Notes: generated from the sequence alone by a model not told the origin. A stretch of 64,000 nucleotides of DNA from Brevibacterium linens ATCC 9172 (GCF_900169165.1 NZ_FXYY01000007.1:1-64000); one strand, 5' to 3'. Positions 43,552 to 52,881 are shown, counted from the stretch's first letter. Numbers and translations are program-made.

Positions 43552-44739
43552 GTGGGCAGGTCGTCCCGAGCCAAGCGCAGACCCGCGATCCCGGTCATCC
43601 TGCTCACCGGCTACCTCGGTGCCGGAAAGACGAGCCTGCTCAACCACCTCCTGCGCCATCCGGATGCTCGCATCGGCGTCATCGTCAACGACTTCGGCGA
43701 CCTCAACATCGACGCGGGACTCGTCGTCGGCCAGGTCGACGAACCGCTGTCGATCTCCGGCGGCTGCGTGTGCTGCCTGACGGATGACTCCGAACTCGAG
43801 GACGCCCTCGTCGCCATGACGAACCCCAAGCTCCGGCTGGACGCGATCATCGTCGAGGCCAGCGGATTCGCCGAACCCCTGACTCTGGCCCGCATGATCA
43901 CGCGCATGGGCCATCACCGCTTCCACCTCGGCGGGGTCATCGACGTCGTCGACGCGACCATGTACTTCGACACCGTCGACACCTCGAGTCTGCCGCCGCT
44001 GCGCTTCGCGGCAACGACATTGGTGCTGGTCAACAAGCTCGACCAGCTTCCGGCCGCCGACCGTGACGCCACGGTCGAAGCCGTCCGCGCCCGCGTCCAC
44101 GAACGCAATCCCCGCGTCATCGTCATCGGCACCCACCACGCCCGCCTCGACCCCACCCTCATCTTCGACCCGGGCGAAGGAGAGCGAGACCCCCGCCGAG
44201 ACGGCTCCGACGTCGGCGAGGACCCGATCCAACCCGAACTGCCGATCCGGGAACTGCTGCGTCAGGCCTACGCCGAGGCGGCAGTCGACGAGATCGGTGA
44301 CGACGAGGTCGATGCGGAATCCATGCCACACCGCCACGCCCAGTCCGTGACCGTCACCGGCAGCGGCCCTGTCGATCCGGATGCGGTGATGGATTTCGTC
44401 GAGGACCTCCCGTCCGGGGTGTACCGGGTAAAAGGCACCGTGCGCGTGGCCGCGGGCTCCGGTCAGCGCGACTTCGTCGTGCAGGCGGTCGGCCCGAACG
44501 TCTACGTCGCCGAGGCCGCCCGACCCGCACCGAAGGCTCCGTCCTCGAACGTGGGAGACGGTGAGGGGCCGGATGCCGACAGCGTCCTCGTCGCCATCGG
44601 AGAGGACTTCGACACCGAGGCGGCCGAAGCCACTCTGACCGCCGCCCTCAACAGCGACGCCGCCGGAGGCCTGGATGTCGCGGCACCAGGCAGTGACCGC
44701 TCCGAACGCCTCCTCCACCACGTCCGCCTCCACACGTAG
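43552..44739 (+). CDS. COG0523/G3E GTPase, CobW-like metallochaperone
   Basis: 395 residues. The P-loop is LLTGYLGAGKTSLL (near residue 18). The metal motif is SGGCVCCL (CxCC, near 75), then IIVEASGFAEP and VNKLDQL. A CobW-type C-terminal domain (YRVKGTVRVAAGS) begins about residue 280. It delivers a metal (zinc, cobalt, iron) to a client. The GTG at 43552 lacks a clear ribosome site and lies 32 bases after the regulator stop, so translation may depend on that gene. Its place next to the carboxylase genes, which include a zinc-type subunit, suggests a maturation role. It is unlike the degenerate COG0523 copy at 30.8 kb. Confidence 0.8.
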   Translation: MGRSSRAKRRPAIPVILLTGYLGAGKTSLLNHLLRHPDARIGVIVNDFGDLNIDAGLVVGQVDEPLSISGGCVCCLTDDSELEDALVAMTNPKLRLDAIIVEASGFAEPLTLARMITRMGHHRFHLGGVIDVVDATMYFDTVDTSSLPPLRFAATTLVLVNKLDQLPAADRDATVEAVRARVHERNPRVIVIGTHHARLDPTLIFDPGEGERDPRRDGSDVGEDPIQPELPIRELLRQAYAEAAVDEIGDDEVDAESMPHRHAQSVTVTGSGPVDPDAVMDFVEDLPSGVYRVKGTVRVAAGSGQRDFVVQAVGPNVYVAEAARPAPKAPSSNVGDGEGPDADSVLVAIGEDFDTEAAEATLTAALNSDAAGGLDVAAPGSDRSERLLHHVRLHT

Positions 44740-44740
44740 T

Positions 44741-44800
44741 TACTACCTCACGGCGGCCCAGCACCCGCGCGAGGGGTTGCGGGGCCGCCGTGAGGTAGTA
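44741..44800. repeat. 60-bp palindromic repeat, copy 1 (palindrome D)
   Basis: TACTACCTCACGGCGGCCC (44741-44759) pairs over 19 bp with its complement at 44782-44800. The apex is partly mismatched. It starts directly after the stop of the COG0523 gene. It is homologous to copy 2 at 48747-48806 (about 51 of 60 bases identical). Confidence 0.85.
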
Positions 44801-45059
44801 CGGGGAGTGGCAATCCTCCGGTTTCCCTCCGTGTTTCCTAAGGGTGGTCTGGAGGTCAACACCCGTGCCGGGAACCTGTGACCGCTTCTAGGGTCGAAAC
44901 GTGATCCGCCGAACGGGCATGATCGACCTGCCGGGAACAGCAGTGAGAATCATCCTTTTGGGGGACACCGTTGACTACTTTCGGGCGATCCGCTGAGGCG
45001 CTGCGCTTGGAAGACTGACTGGAGCACCCTGCTCACACCCCCGAGCCCGGAGGAACCCC
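44801..45059. other. Upstream region of the RND transporter gene
   Basis: With the palindrome before it, this makes 320 bases without a gene. I see GTTGAC near 44968 as a possible -35 but no matching -10. GGAGGAA before the GTG at 45060 is a good ribosome site. Nothing else is recognisable. Confidence 0.4.
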
Positions 45060-48000
45060 GTGCACCTGATCACCCGGATGAGTCTGAAGAACCGCCTCAT
45101 CGTCGGATTGCTCACCCTCGTGATCGCCGTCTTCGGCATTGTCGCGACCACCTCACTCAACCAGGAGACGATGCCCTCGGTCGACCTGCCCGGCACCTCG
45201 GTGCAGGCCACCGTCCCCGGAGCCTCCCCGGAGGTGATCGAGGAGACCGTCACCAAACCTCTCGAGACCGCGCTCGACGGGGTCGGAGAGCTCGAATCGG
45301 TGACCACCTCCACCTCGTCGGGGATGATGACCGCCGAGGTGACCTGGCCCTTCGGCAAGGACTCCGAAGAGATGACCGACGCCGTCCGCTCCGCCGTCGA
45401 CGGAGTGAAGTCCGACCTGCCCGCCGATGCGGAAGCCGAGGTGCTGTCGTATCAGATGGATGAGGTCCCGGTGACGATGTTCGCCGTCTCCGGCGGGGAC
45501 TCCGCCACCCTCGGTGACCGTCTTGAGACCGACCTCGTCCCCGAACTCCGCGCCCTCGACGGAGTCTCGAGCGTTGAGGTCACCGGCCAGGACGAGCGGC
45601 GAGTCTCCATCACGTTCCGACCCGAGGATGTGGCGGAGAAGAACGTCGTCGAATCCTCCGTTCCCGACGAGCTCGAAGCCGCCGGCACCGTCGTTCCCGC
45701 CGGCCAGAGCTCACAGGGCGACACATCGATGGCCGTCGAAGTCGGCACCGAGGTCGACGCTGTCGAGCAGATCGAGAAGACGCCGCTGCGCACCGCAGAC
45801 GGCACGGTGCTGCTGGGCGAGGTCGCCGACGTCGACCTCGACGCGGTCGAGAAGACCTCCCTGTCCCGCGCCGACGGCAAAGATTCCGTGACTGTGTCGG
45901 TGACCAAAGACCAGGACGCCAATGTCGTCGATGTCTCCCACAAGGTCGCCGACACCCTCGAAAAGGTCGGCCCGAAACTCGGTGAGGACACGCAGTTCTC
46001 GACGATCTTCGATCAGGCTCCGGAGATCGAGAAGTCGATCCACGACCTCTCCGTCGAAGGCGGACTCGGCCTGATCTTCGCGATCTTCGTCATCCTCGCC
46101 TTCCTCGGCTCGTTCCGTTCGACCATCGTCGCCGCGATCTCGATCCCGATGTCGCTGCTCATCGCGATGATCGGCCTCATGGTCGGCGACTACACGCTGA
46201 ACATCCTCACCTTGGGTGCCCTGACGATCGCCGTCGGCCGAGTCGTCGACGACTCCATCGTCGTCATCGAGAACATCCGCCGACGCCAGGGCACGACCGA
46301 CCTGACGGTCGAGGACATCGTCGCCAGCGTCAAGCAGGTCGCCGGTGCCATTACCGCCTCGACTCTGACCACCGTCGCCGTGTTCCTGCCCATCGCGTTC
46401 GTCGACGGCATCGCCGGACAGCTGTTCCGGCCCTTCTCCGTCACCGTGTCCTTGGCACTGCTGGCCTCCCTCGTCGTGGCGCTGACGATCGTCCCCGTGT
46501 TCAGCTACTGGGTCCTGCGCCGCAGCCCCAAACCGCTCTCGCCCAAACGGCAAGCCGCCACCGACCGCAGCTATGAGCTGTGGGCGGCCAAGCAGCACCG
46601 CCGCTCGGTGGCCCGAGCCGAACGCCGCCAGAAGGCGATCGAGAAGAAGAACGCCAAACGCGCGGCCAAGGGCAAGGACCCGCTGCCGGACGCGACCGTC
46701 GAACCCGTCGTCGCTCCCGCACCCGGAAACGGTGAGGCCTCCGGCCGAGTCGATCGCCTCCAGCAGCGCAGCCTGCCGGCGGTCATCTCGGCCCTGCACC
46801 ACCCCTGGAGGACCATCGCCTTCTCCGTCGTCATCTTCGTTGTCACGATGATGTGCGCGACCTTCCTCAAGACGGACCTGCTCGGATCGGCCGGGCAGAA
46901 CTCCGTGTACATCACGCAGACCCTCCCCGCCGGCGCTTCGCTCGAAGCTGGTGACAAGGCCGCGAAGCGCGTGGAAGCCGTGCTCGGCGATGATCCGGAC
47001 GTCGACACCTACTCGACGACGGTCAACGGCCCGGAATCCGGAGCGGAGAACCAGTTCAACGTCACCCTGGCCGAAGACTCCGAGGCCGAGGTCGCGACGA
47101 ACCGCCTCCGCACCCAACTCGACGACCTCGGGAAGGACGCGGGCGAGATCGACGTCCAGGACGCCGGCGGCTCCGTCAGCGAGGACGTCGAGGTCACCCT
47201 TTCGGGCACCGACCTGGGTGCGCTGCGAAAGGCTGCCGACGAGGTGACGAAGAAGATGGCGGACACCGACGGCGTACAGTCCGCCCGCAACGACCTCGCC
47301 GCCGATCAGCCGGTCATCGAGGTCGACGTCGATCGGGAGAAAGCCGCCGACTACGGATTCAGCCAGGCTGAGGTCGGGCAGGCCATCGCCGCGGCCCTCC
47401 ACGGTGTCGAGGCCGGCACCATCACCCTCAATGGCCAGGAGCGCGACATCACCCTCGCTCCGACTCATCCGGATGCGACCCCGGACGAGATCCGTGCTCT
47501 CGAACTGCCCGTCACCGAGGTGCAGACGCAGAACGCACAGGAAGATGCGACGGACCGGGTCGAGGAGAAGACCGATGCCCGCGCCGAGGAGGCCAAGCGC
47601 AAGGCCGCAGACGAATCGGCCGAGCAGCTCGAATCCGCTCGCGAGGCCCGTGACGATGCCGCCGACCAGCTCGAAGAGGCCCGCAGGGCCCTGCGCGATG
47701 CCGAGAACCCGCCGCCAGCACCGAGCCCCGGCGATATGGCGGCCGACCAAGTGGAGCAGGCTCGCGAAGGTGTCGAGCAAGCCGAGAAGGGACTGAAGGA
47801 AGCCAACGACGCAATCGACGACCTCATCGACGTCCAGCGTGAACAGGAGCAGACCCAGGAGGAGGAACAGGCTCTTGCCGATGAGCAGGCCGCCATTCCC
47901 GACATCAAGGGTGAGCCGATCACCGTCGATGAGATCGCGGAGGTGAAGAAGACCGAGACTCCGGCCACGATCGACCGCGCCGACGGGGAACGGAAGGTCA

Positions 48001-48737
48001 CCGTGTTCGCGACCCCGTCCAGCGGCCAGCTCGAAACGGTCACCGCTGCGGCCACCGACCTGACCGAGACCATGGATCTGCCCGACGGAGTCAGCTTCGA
48101 CGTCGGCGGTGCCAGCCAGGAGCAGGCGGAGTCATTCGGTCAGCTCGGAATGGCGATGGCAGTGGCGATTGTGCTCGTCTTCCTCGTCATGATCGCGACC
48201 TTCCGCAGCTTCGTCCAGCCGCTCATCCTGCTCGTGTCGATCCCATTCGCCGCGACCGGAGCTGTGCTCCTTCTACTGGCGACCGGCACACCCCTGGGCA
48301 TCCCCTCGCTCATCGGTCTGCTCATGCTCATCGGCATCGTCGTGACGAATGCGATTGTGCTCATCGACCTCATCAACAAGCTGCGTGAGGACGGACTCGA
48401 GCTCATGGACGCGATCGTCCACGGCACCCGACTGCGCCTGCGCCCGATCCTCATGACCGCTGCCGCGACGATCTTCGCACTCGTGCCGATGTCGCTGGGA
48501 CTCACCGGCGGGGGAGTGTTCATCTCGCAGCCCCCGGCGATCGTCGTCATCGGCGGCCTCACCTCATCGACGGTGCTCACGCTCATCCTCGTCCCCGCCC
48601 TCTACCTCCTTGTCGAACGACGCAAGGAGATCCGAGCGGCGCACAAGGAGCAGAAGCGCGCCAAGCGACAGGCGGAGGACGAGGCGAGGATCGAAGAGGA
48701 GACCTCCGAGGTGGCCCTGCACTCCAACGACCACTGA
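45060..48737 (+). CDS. RND superfamily efflux transporter (HAE1-like) with coiled-coil insertion
   Basis: 1225 residues, with the two-fold RND layout: one membrane span, an outside domain, six spans, repeated. The N-terminal MSLKNRLIVGLLTLVIAVFGIVA, LGALTIAVGRVVDDSIVVIENI and LLMLIGIVVTNAIVLIDLI (spans around TM4 and TM10) are typical of AcrB relatives. A basic cytoplasmic linker lies at about residues 485-560. A heptad-rich, highly charged insertion (about 823-957) sits in the second outside domain. No adaptor or outer-membrane gene is near, as expected in a Gram-positive. The substrate is unknown. GGAGGAA precedes the GTG. Confidence 0.85.
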   Translation: MHLITRMSLKNRLIVGLLTLVIAVFGIVATTSLNQETMPSVDLPGTSVQATVPGASPEVIEETVTKPLETALDGVGELESVTTSTSSGMMTAEVTWPFGKDSEEMTDAVRSAVDGVKSDLPADAEAEVLSYQMDEVPVTMFAVSGGDSATLGDRLETDLVPELRALDGVSSVEVTGQDERRVSITFRPEDVAEKNVVESSVPDELEAAGTVVPAGQSSQGDTSMAVEVGTEVDAVEQIEKTPLRTADGTVLLGEVADVDLDAVEKTSLSRADGKDSVTVSVTKDQDANVVDVSHKVADTLEKVGPKLGEDTQFSTIFDQAPEIEKSIHDLSVEGGLGLIFAIFVILAFLGSFRSTIVAAISIPMSLLIAMIGLMVGDYTLNILTLGALTIAVGRVVDDSIVVIENIRRRQGTTDLTVEDIVASVKQVAGAITASTLTTVAVFLPIAFVDGIAGQLFRPFSVTVSLALLASLVVALTIVPVFSYWVLRRSPKPLSPKRQAATDRSYELWAAKQHRRSVARAERRQKAIEKKNAKRAAKGKDPLPDATVEPVVAPAPGNGEASGRVDRLQQRSLPAVISALHHPWRTIAFSVVIFVVTMMCATFLKTDLLGSAGQNSVYITQTLPAGASLEAGDKAAKRVEAVLGDDPDVDTYSTTVNGPESGAENQFNVTLAEDSEAEVATNRLRTQLDDLGKDAGEIDVQDAGGSVSEDVEVTLSGTDLGALRKAADEVTKKMADTDGVQSARNDLAADQPVIEVDVDREKAADYGFSQAEVGQAIAAALHGVEAGTITLNGQERDITLAPTHPDATPDEIRALELPVTEVQTQNAQEDATDRVEEKTDARAEEAKRKAADESAEQLESAREARDDAADQLEEARRALRDAENPPPAPSPGDMAADQVEQAREGVEQAEKGLKEANDAIDDLIDVQREQEQTQEEEQALADEQAAIPDIKGEPITVDEIAEVKKTETPATIDRADGERKVTVFATPSSGQLETVTAAATDLTETMDLPDGVSFDVGGASQEQAESFGQLGMAMAVAIVLVFLVMIATFRSFVQPLILLVSIPFAATGAVLLLLATGTPLGIPSLIGLLMLIGIVVTNAIVLIDLINKLREDGLELMDAIVHGTRLRLRPILMTAAATIFALVPMSLGLTGGGVFISQPPAIVVIGGLTSSTVLTLILVPALYLLVERRKEIRAAHKEQKRAKRQAEDEARIEEETSEVALHSNDH

Positions 48738-48746
48738 ACCCCCAAC

Positions 48747-48806
48747 TACTACCTGACGGCGGCCCAGCAACCTCGCGCAAGGTTGCTGGGCCGCCGTCAG
48801 GTAGCA
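48747..48806. repeat. 60-bp palindromic repeat, copy 2 (palindrome E)
   Basis: A perfect 25-bp stem (48749-48773 with 48780-48804) encloses a CGCGCA loop. It starts nine bases after the RND stop and ends shortly before the stop of the convergent GntR gene. It is homologous to copy 1 at 44741-44800. The ninth base pair is G-C here and C-G there, a compensatory change. Confidence 0.9.
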
Positions 48807-48817
48807 ATTGGGGTGGG

Positions 48818-49603
48818 TTAGGTTTCGGAGAGGCCGGGGAGGCGTGAAGCGGCGAAGCGGATGTGCTCTTCGGTGAGAGCCGCGGCATCTTCGGCGCGAC
48901 CAGCAGTGATGGCGTCCATGATCCGGTGATGCTGGGACTGCAGCGTCGCCATCAGCGCCTGCTGGTCGTCGACGCGGCTGAATGAGGAGAAGATCGACTT
49001 CCGCAGAGAAGTGCGGATGGCCCCGGTGAGGTCGGAGAACAGCTGATTGCCCGCCGCCTGGGCGATGGCGACGTGGAAAGCGGTGTCCGCGTCGTTGAAA
49101 GTCTCCAAGCTGATCCCGGGAGTGTCCATCATCGCCAGCTGCGCATTGACCTCGGCCAGCGCGTCCTTATCGGCACGGGTCGCCGCGAGGACCGCGCTCG
49201 AGCGTTCGAGCTGGATGCGCGTCTCAGTCACGTCGTCGATGCTGAAGTTCGTGAGCGCGACGTGGAGGCGGAGGAACCGGGTGAGTGCAGCCGATGGCAT
49301 CGCGGCGATGAACGTGCCAGCGCCGCGGCCGGATCCGCCCGAGGACCGGACGACGCCGAGGCTGTCGAGCACGCGCAGCGCCTCGCGCACACTGGTGCGA
49401 CTGACGCCGAGCTTCGTCGCCAGGTCGCGTTCGGCAGGCAGAGGGTCTCCGACCCCCAGCGAACCGGTCATGATCTGCTCTTCGACGGCATCGATGACGA
49501 GCTCATAGGTGCTCGCACGGTTCACGGGTTTCCATTCGGGACCGTCGGCCGCCTCGGCGCTGACTGTCTGTTCCGGGCGGACCTCGTTCGTGTCATCGTT
49601 CAT
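48818..49603 (-). CDS. lldR: GntR/FCD regulator of lactate use (LldR-like)
   Basis: 261 residues. The winged helix includes DPLPAERDLATKLGVSRTSVREALRVLDSLGVV. The FCD part has DADTAFHVAIAQAAGN and SQHHRIMDAI with metal-site histidines. The ATG at 49603 has GGAG upstream; GTG at 49615 is possible. It is divergent from lctP-lldD and faces a GGTC-T-GACC palindrome at their promoter, the layout of LldR repressors released by L-lactate. Confidence 0.75.
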   Translation of the reverse strand: MNDDTNEVRPEQTVSAEAADGPEWKPVNRASTYELVIDAVEEQIMTGSLGVGDPLPAERDLATKLGVSRTSVREALRVLDSLGVVRSSGGSGRGAGTFIAAMPSAALTRFLRLHVALTNFSIDDVTETRIQLERSSAVLAATRADKDALAEVNAQLAMMDTPGISLETFNDADTAFHVAIAQAAGNQLFSDLTGAIRTSLRKSIFSSFSRVDDQQALMATLQSQHHRIMDAITAGRAEDAAALTEEHIRFAASRLPGLSET

Positions 49604-49684
49604 GGTCGTCTCCACCGCGCCATCATGTCATGCCTCTCTGCGCACTGCTCGTGGGCGTGACCGGAGCCGCTGCCGGATGGACAG

Positions 49685-49733
49685 TTGACGCAGATCACAC
49701 CCTCGTCCTATGCTCAGATTAATGGTCTGACCT
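49685..49733 (+). promoter_or_regulatory. lctP promoter with LldR-like operator
   Basis: TTGACG (49685-49690), an 18-base spacer, and TATGCT (49709-49714) form a reasonable promoter. TGGTCTGACCT (49723-49733) follows at the start of transcription and fits TNGTNNNACNA, the LldR consensus from corynebacteria, except the last base. Binding there would block initiation. Confidence 0.6.
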
Positions 49734-49831
49734 CATAAAGGCCATACTGAAAATTTTGATCGTTCGAGTTCGGAGCGCGTTCACAGGGGAACGGACCCGA
49801 TGTGGGCAGGCCCGGCCGATTTGGAGAAGCC

Positions 49832-51520
49832 ATGTACACACCTGAAATCGCGCCGGTGGCCGACAGCCTTCTGTGGTCGTCTCTGCTGGCGATCCTGCCG
49901 CTGCTGACGATCTTCGTCACCCTCGGCGCACTCAAATGGAAGGCCCATTGGGCCGGACTGACCGCCGTCGGTGTCGCTCTCATCGTCGCGATCGCCGCCT
50001 ACGGAATGCCCGTCGGGCTCGCTGCGCTCTCGGCGACACAGGGGTTCGCCTTCGGACTGTTTCCGATCATGTGGATCGTCATCACCGCGATCTGGCTCTA
50101 CGAACTCACCGTGCGCTCGGGCCACTTCGAGGACTTGCGGTTGGTCATCAACGTCATCTCCGATGACCCGCGCATCCAGGCCATCATCGTCGCCTTCTGC
50201 TTCGGCGGCCTCCTCGAAGCGCTCGCCGGATTCGGCGCCCCGGTGGCGATCACCGGTGTCATGCTCGTCGCCGTCGGCTTCACCGCTATGCGAGCTGCCG
50301 TCGTCGTCCTCGTTGCCAACACCGCTCCCGTGGCCTTCGGCGCCATCGCCATCCCGATCATCACCGCCGGCACTCTGACGGGAATCGACTACCAGGACAT
50401 CGGCGCCATGGTCGGCCACCAGACCCCGTTCCTCGCCGCGGTCGTGCCGCTCTTCCTCGTCCTGCTCGTCGACGGGCGCCGCGGGCTCCGCCAGATCTGG
50501 CCTCTGGCCCTCGTCGTGGGCATCGCCTTCGGCCTCGCGCAGTACGTTTCGGCCACATTCCTCTCCGTCGAACTCACCGACATCATCGCTTCCCTGGTCG
50601 GCCTCGCCGCCGTCGTCATCATGCTCCGGTTCTGGAAGCCGAAGGGCGGTCAGGACGCACTCGACCGCATGGCCGACGAGCGCGAACACGAAGGCGCCGC
50701 CGCCCCTAGCGCCGGCAGCGCTTCTGCAGCTGTGGCCACCGATGTGATGAAGGAGACCGCACCGCTGACAGGGGCCCGGGTGTTCCTTGCGCTCTTCCCA
50801 TACCTGCTGGTGATCGTCATCTTCTCCGTGGCCAAGCTCGTGCCTGCGCTGAACAACTGGCTGGCCTCGACCGATGTGAAGATCCCCTGGCCCGGACTGG
50901 ATGGGAACATCCTCAACGCCGCCGGCGAAGTCTCGACGAGCACGGTCTACAACTTCCAATGGCTGTCTTCCCCTGGCACCCTGCTGCTCATTTCCGGTAT
51001 CATCGTCGCGATCGTGTACAAGATGTCGGCGAAAGACGCCGTCGATGTCTTCATCGTCAACGTTGTGAAGATGAAATTCTCGATCCTCACCGTCGGATCG
51101 GTTCTCGCGCTGGCCTATGTCATGAACCTCTCGGGCCAGACGATCACCATCGGCACCTGGATCGCCGGCACCGGAGCCTTCTTTGCCTTCCTCTCGCCGA
51201 TCCTGGGCTGGCTGGGCACTGCTGTCACCGGTTCGGACACCTCGGCGAATGCACTGTTCGCCACTCTGCAGCAGACCGCCGCGCACGAGGCTGGACTCAA
51301 TCCGCTGCTGCTCGTCGGCGCCAACAGCTCAGGCGGTGTCCTCGGCAAGATGGTCAGCCCGCAGAACCTCACCATCGCGGCCACCGCCGTCGGTCTGCTC
51401 GGCAAGGAGTCCTCGATCCTCCGCCGCGTCATCGGCTGGTCGTTGGGCATGCTCGTCGCTATGTGTCTGCTCGTCGGACTCCAGTCGACGGTGCTGTCCT
51501 GGATGGTGCCCGGCTCGTGA
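49832..51520 (+). CDS. lctP: L-lactate permease, LctP family
   Basis: 562 residues with about 13 membrane spans. Family regions include FGLFPIMWIVITAIWLYEL, AFCFGGLLEALAGFGAPVAI and the late GSDTSANALFATLQQTAA and GANSSGGVLGKMVSPQNL. It imports L-lactate (and glycolate) with protons. The ATG at 49832 follows GGAG. It is followed after 82 bases by lldD, with which it probably forms one operon. Confidence 0.92.
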   Translation: MYTPEIAPVADSLLWSSLLAILPLLTIFVTLGALKWKAHWAGLTAVGVALIVAIAAYGMPVGLAALSATQGFAFGLFPIMWIVITAIWLYELTVRSGHFEDLRLVINVISDDPRIQAIIVAFCFGGLLEALAGFGAPVAITGVMLVAVGFTAMRAAVVVLVANTAPVAFGAIAIPIITAGTLTGIDYQDIGAMVGHQTPFLAAVVPLFLVLLVDGRRGLRQIWPLALVVGIAFGLAQYVSATFLSVELTDIIASLVGLAAVVIMLRFWKPKGGQDALDRMADEREHEGAAAPSAGSASAAVATDVMKETAPLTGARVFLALFPYLLVIVIFSVAKLVPALNNWLASTDVKIPWPGLDGNILNAAGEVSTSTVYNFQWLSSPGTLLLISGIIVAIVYKMSAKDAVDVFIVNVVKMKFSILTVGSVLALAYVMNLSGQTITIGTWIAGTGAFFAFLSPILGWLGTAVTGSDTSANALFATLQQTAAHEAGLNPLLLVGANSSGGVLGKMVSPQNLTIAATAVGLLGKESSILRRVIGWSLGMLVAMCLLVGLQSTVLSWMVPGS

Positions 51521-51602
51521 GTCCGTGCGGCGCCGTCTCGTCGATCGGGCCACCCACACCAGCTACCACCCACTGCTAGTCAACCCCGCTTAAGAAGGAG
51601 CG

Positions 51603-52877
51603 ATGAACATGGTCAAGAGGCAGATTCCTCAGCCGTCCGAGATCTTCGAGCTGATGAAGTTCAAGAAGTTCGAACTCGACCCGAAGAAGCGTCGCTTGGA
51701 GAACGCGCTGACGATCGAGGACCTGCGCAAGATCGCGAAGCGCCGGACCCCGGCCGCGGCGTTCGACTACACGGATGGGGCCGCCGAGGGTGAGATCTCG
51801 ATGGAGCGCTCGGTCCAGTCCTTTCGCGATATCGAGTTCCACCCCTCGATCCTCAAGGACGTCACGAACGTCGACACCTCGACCCAGATCATGGGCGGCA
51901 GCTCGGCCATGCCCTTCGGCATCGCGCCGACCGGCTTCACCCGACTCATGCAGACCGAGGGTGAGACCGCCGGCGCCGGCGCCGCGGGGGCTGCGGGCAT
52001 CCCGTTCACGCTCTCGACGCTGGGCACGACGTCGATCGAGGACGTCAAGAAGACCAACCCGCACGGGCGCAATTGGTTCCAGCTCTATGTGATGAAGCAG
52101 CGCGACATCTCCTACGGCCTCGTCGAGCGGGCGAAGAACGCCGGGTTCGACACTCTCTTCTTCACCGTCGACGCTCCCGTCGCCGGTGCCCGACTGCGCG
52201 ATACGCGCAACGGCTTCTCCATTCCGCCGCAGCTGACCCCGCAGACGATCCTCAACGCGATCCCGCGGCCCTGGTGGTGGTGGGACTTCCTGACCACCCC
52301 GAAGCTCGAGTTCGCGTCCCTGTCGGAGACCGGCGGCACCGTCGGCGAGCTCCTCGATTCGGCGATGGACCCCTCCATCAACTTCGATGACCTCGCTGAG
52401 ATCCGCGCCATGTGGCCCGGCAAATTCTCCGTCAAGGGCGTGCAGACGCTCGAGGATGCGAAGAAGCTCGCCGACCTCGGCGTCGATTCGATCGTCCTGT
52501 CCAACCACGGCGGACGTCAGCTCGATCGCGCGCCCGTTCCCTTCGAACTCCTCCCCGAGGTGGCTCGTGAGATCGGCAAGGACGTGGAGATCATCATCGA
52601 CACCGGAATCCGCAACGGCGCCGACATCGTCGCGTCGTTGGCGCTGGGCGCTGACTTCACGCTCATCGGCCGCGCCTACCTCTTCGGCCTCATGGCCGGC
52701 GGTCGAGCGGGAGTGGACCGGACGATCGAGATCCTCGGCGAGCAGGTCGAGCGCACCATGCGCCTGCTCCAGGTCGCCGATGTCTCCGAGCTCAACCCGT
52801 CCCATGTGACCCAGCTGCGTCAGTTCAACCGCGACGAGCGCGCGGAGATCATCAGCTCCCGACCGGTCAAGGGCTGA
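51603..52877 (+). CDS. lldD: FMN-dependent L-lactate dehydrogenase
   Basis: 424 residues of the alpha-hydroxy-acid oxidase family. The N-terminal [25 protein letters not shown], and the active-site SNHGGRQLD (with the catalytic His) near residue 300 are clear. [20 protein letters not shown] binds FMN phosphate. It oxidises L-lactate to pyruvate and feeds electrons to quinone at the membrane. AAGAAGGAG precedes the ATG. It is the last gene of the lactate operon. Confidence 0.93.
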   Translation: MNMVKRQIPQPSEIFELMKFKKFELDPKKRRLENALTIEDLRKIAKRRTPAAAFDYTDGAAEGEISMERSVQSFRDIEFHPSILKDVTNVDTSTQIMGGSSAMPFGIAPTGFTRLMQTEGETAGAGAAGAAGIPFTLSTLGTTSIEDVKKTNPHGRNWFQLYVMKQRDISYGLVERAKNAGFDTLFFTVDAPVAGARLRDTRNGFSIPPQLTPQTILNAIPRPWWWWDFLTTPKLEFASLSETGGTVGELLDSAMDPSINFDDLAEIRAMWPGKFSVKGVQTLEDAKKLADLGVDSIVLSNHGGRQLDRAPVPFELLPEVAREIGKDVEIIIDTGIRNGADIVASLALGADFTLIGRAYLFGLMAGGRAGVDRTIEILGEQVERTMRLLQVADVSELNPSHVTQLRQFNRDERAEIISSRPVKG

Positions 52878-52881
52878 TTCG

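Noticed and set aside
45711..47780. 689-codon minus-strand frame inside the RND gene
   Set aside because: It is a shadow of the RND reading frame. The plus-strand protein has clear RND motifs.
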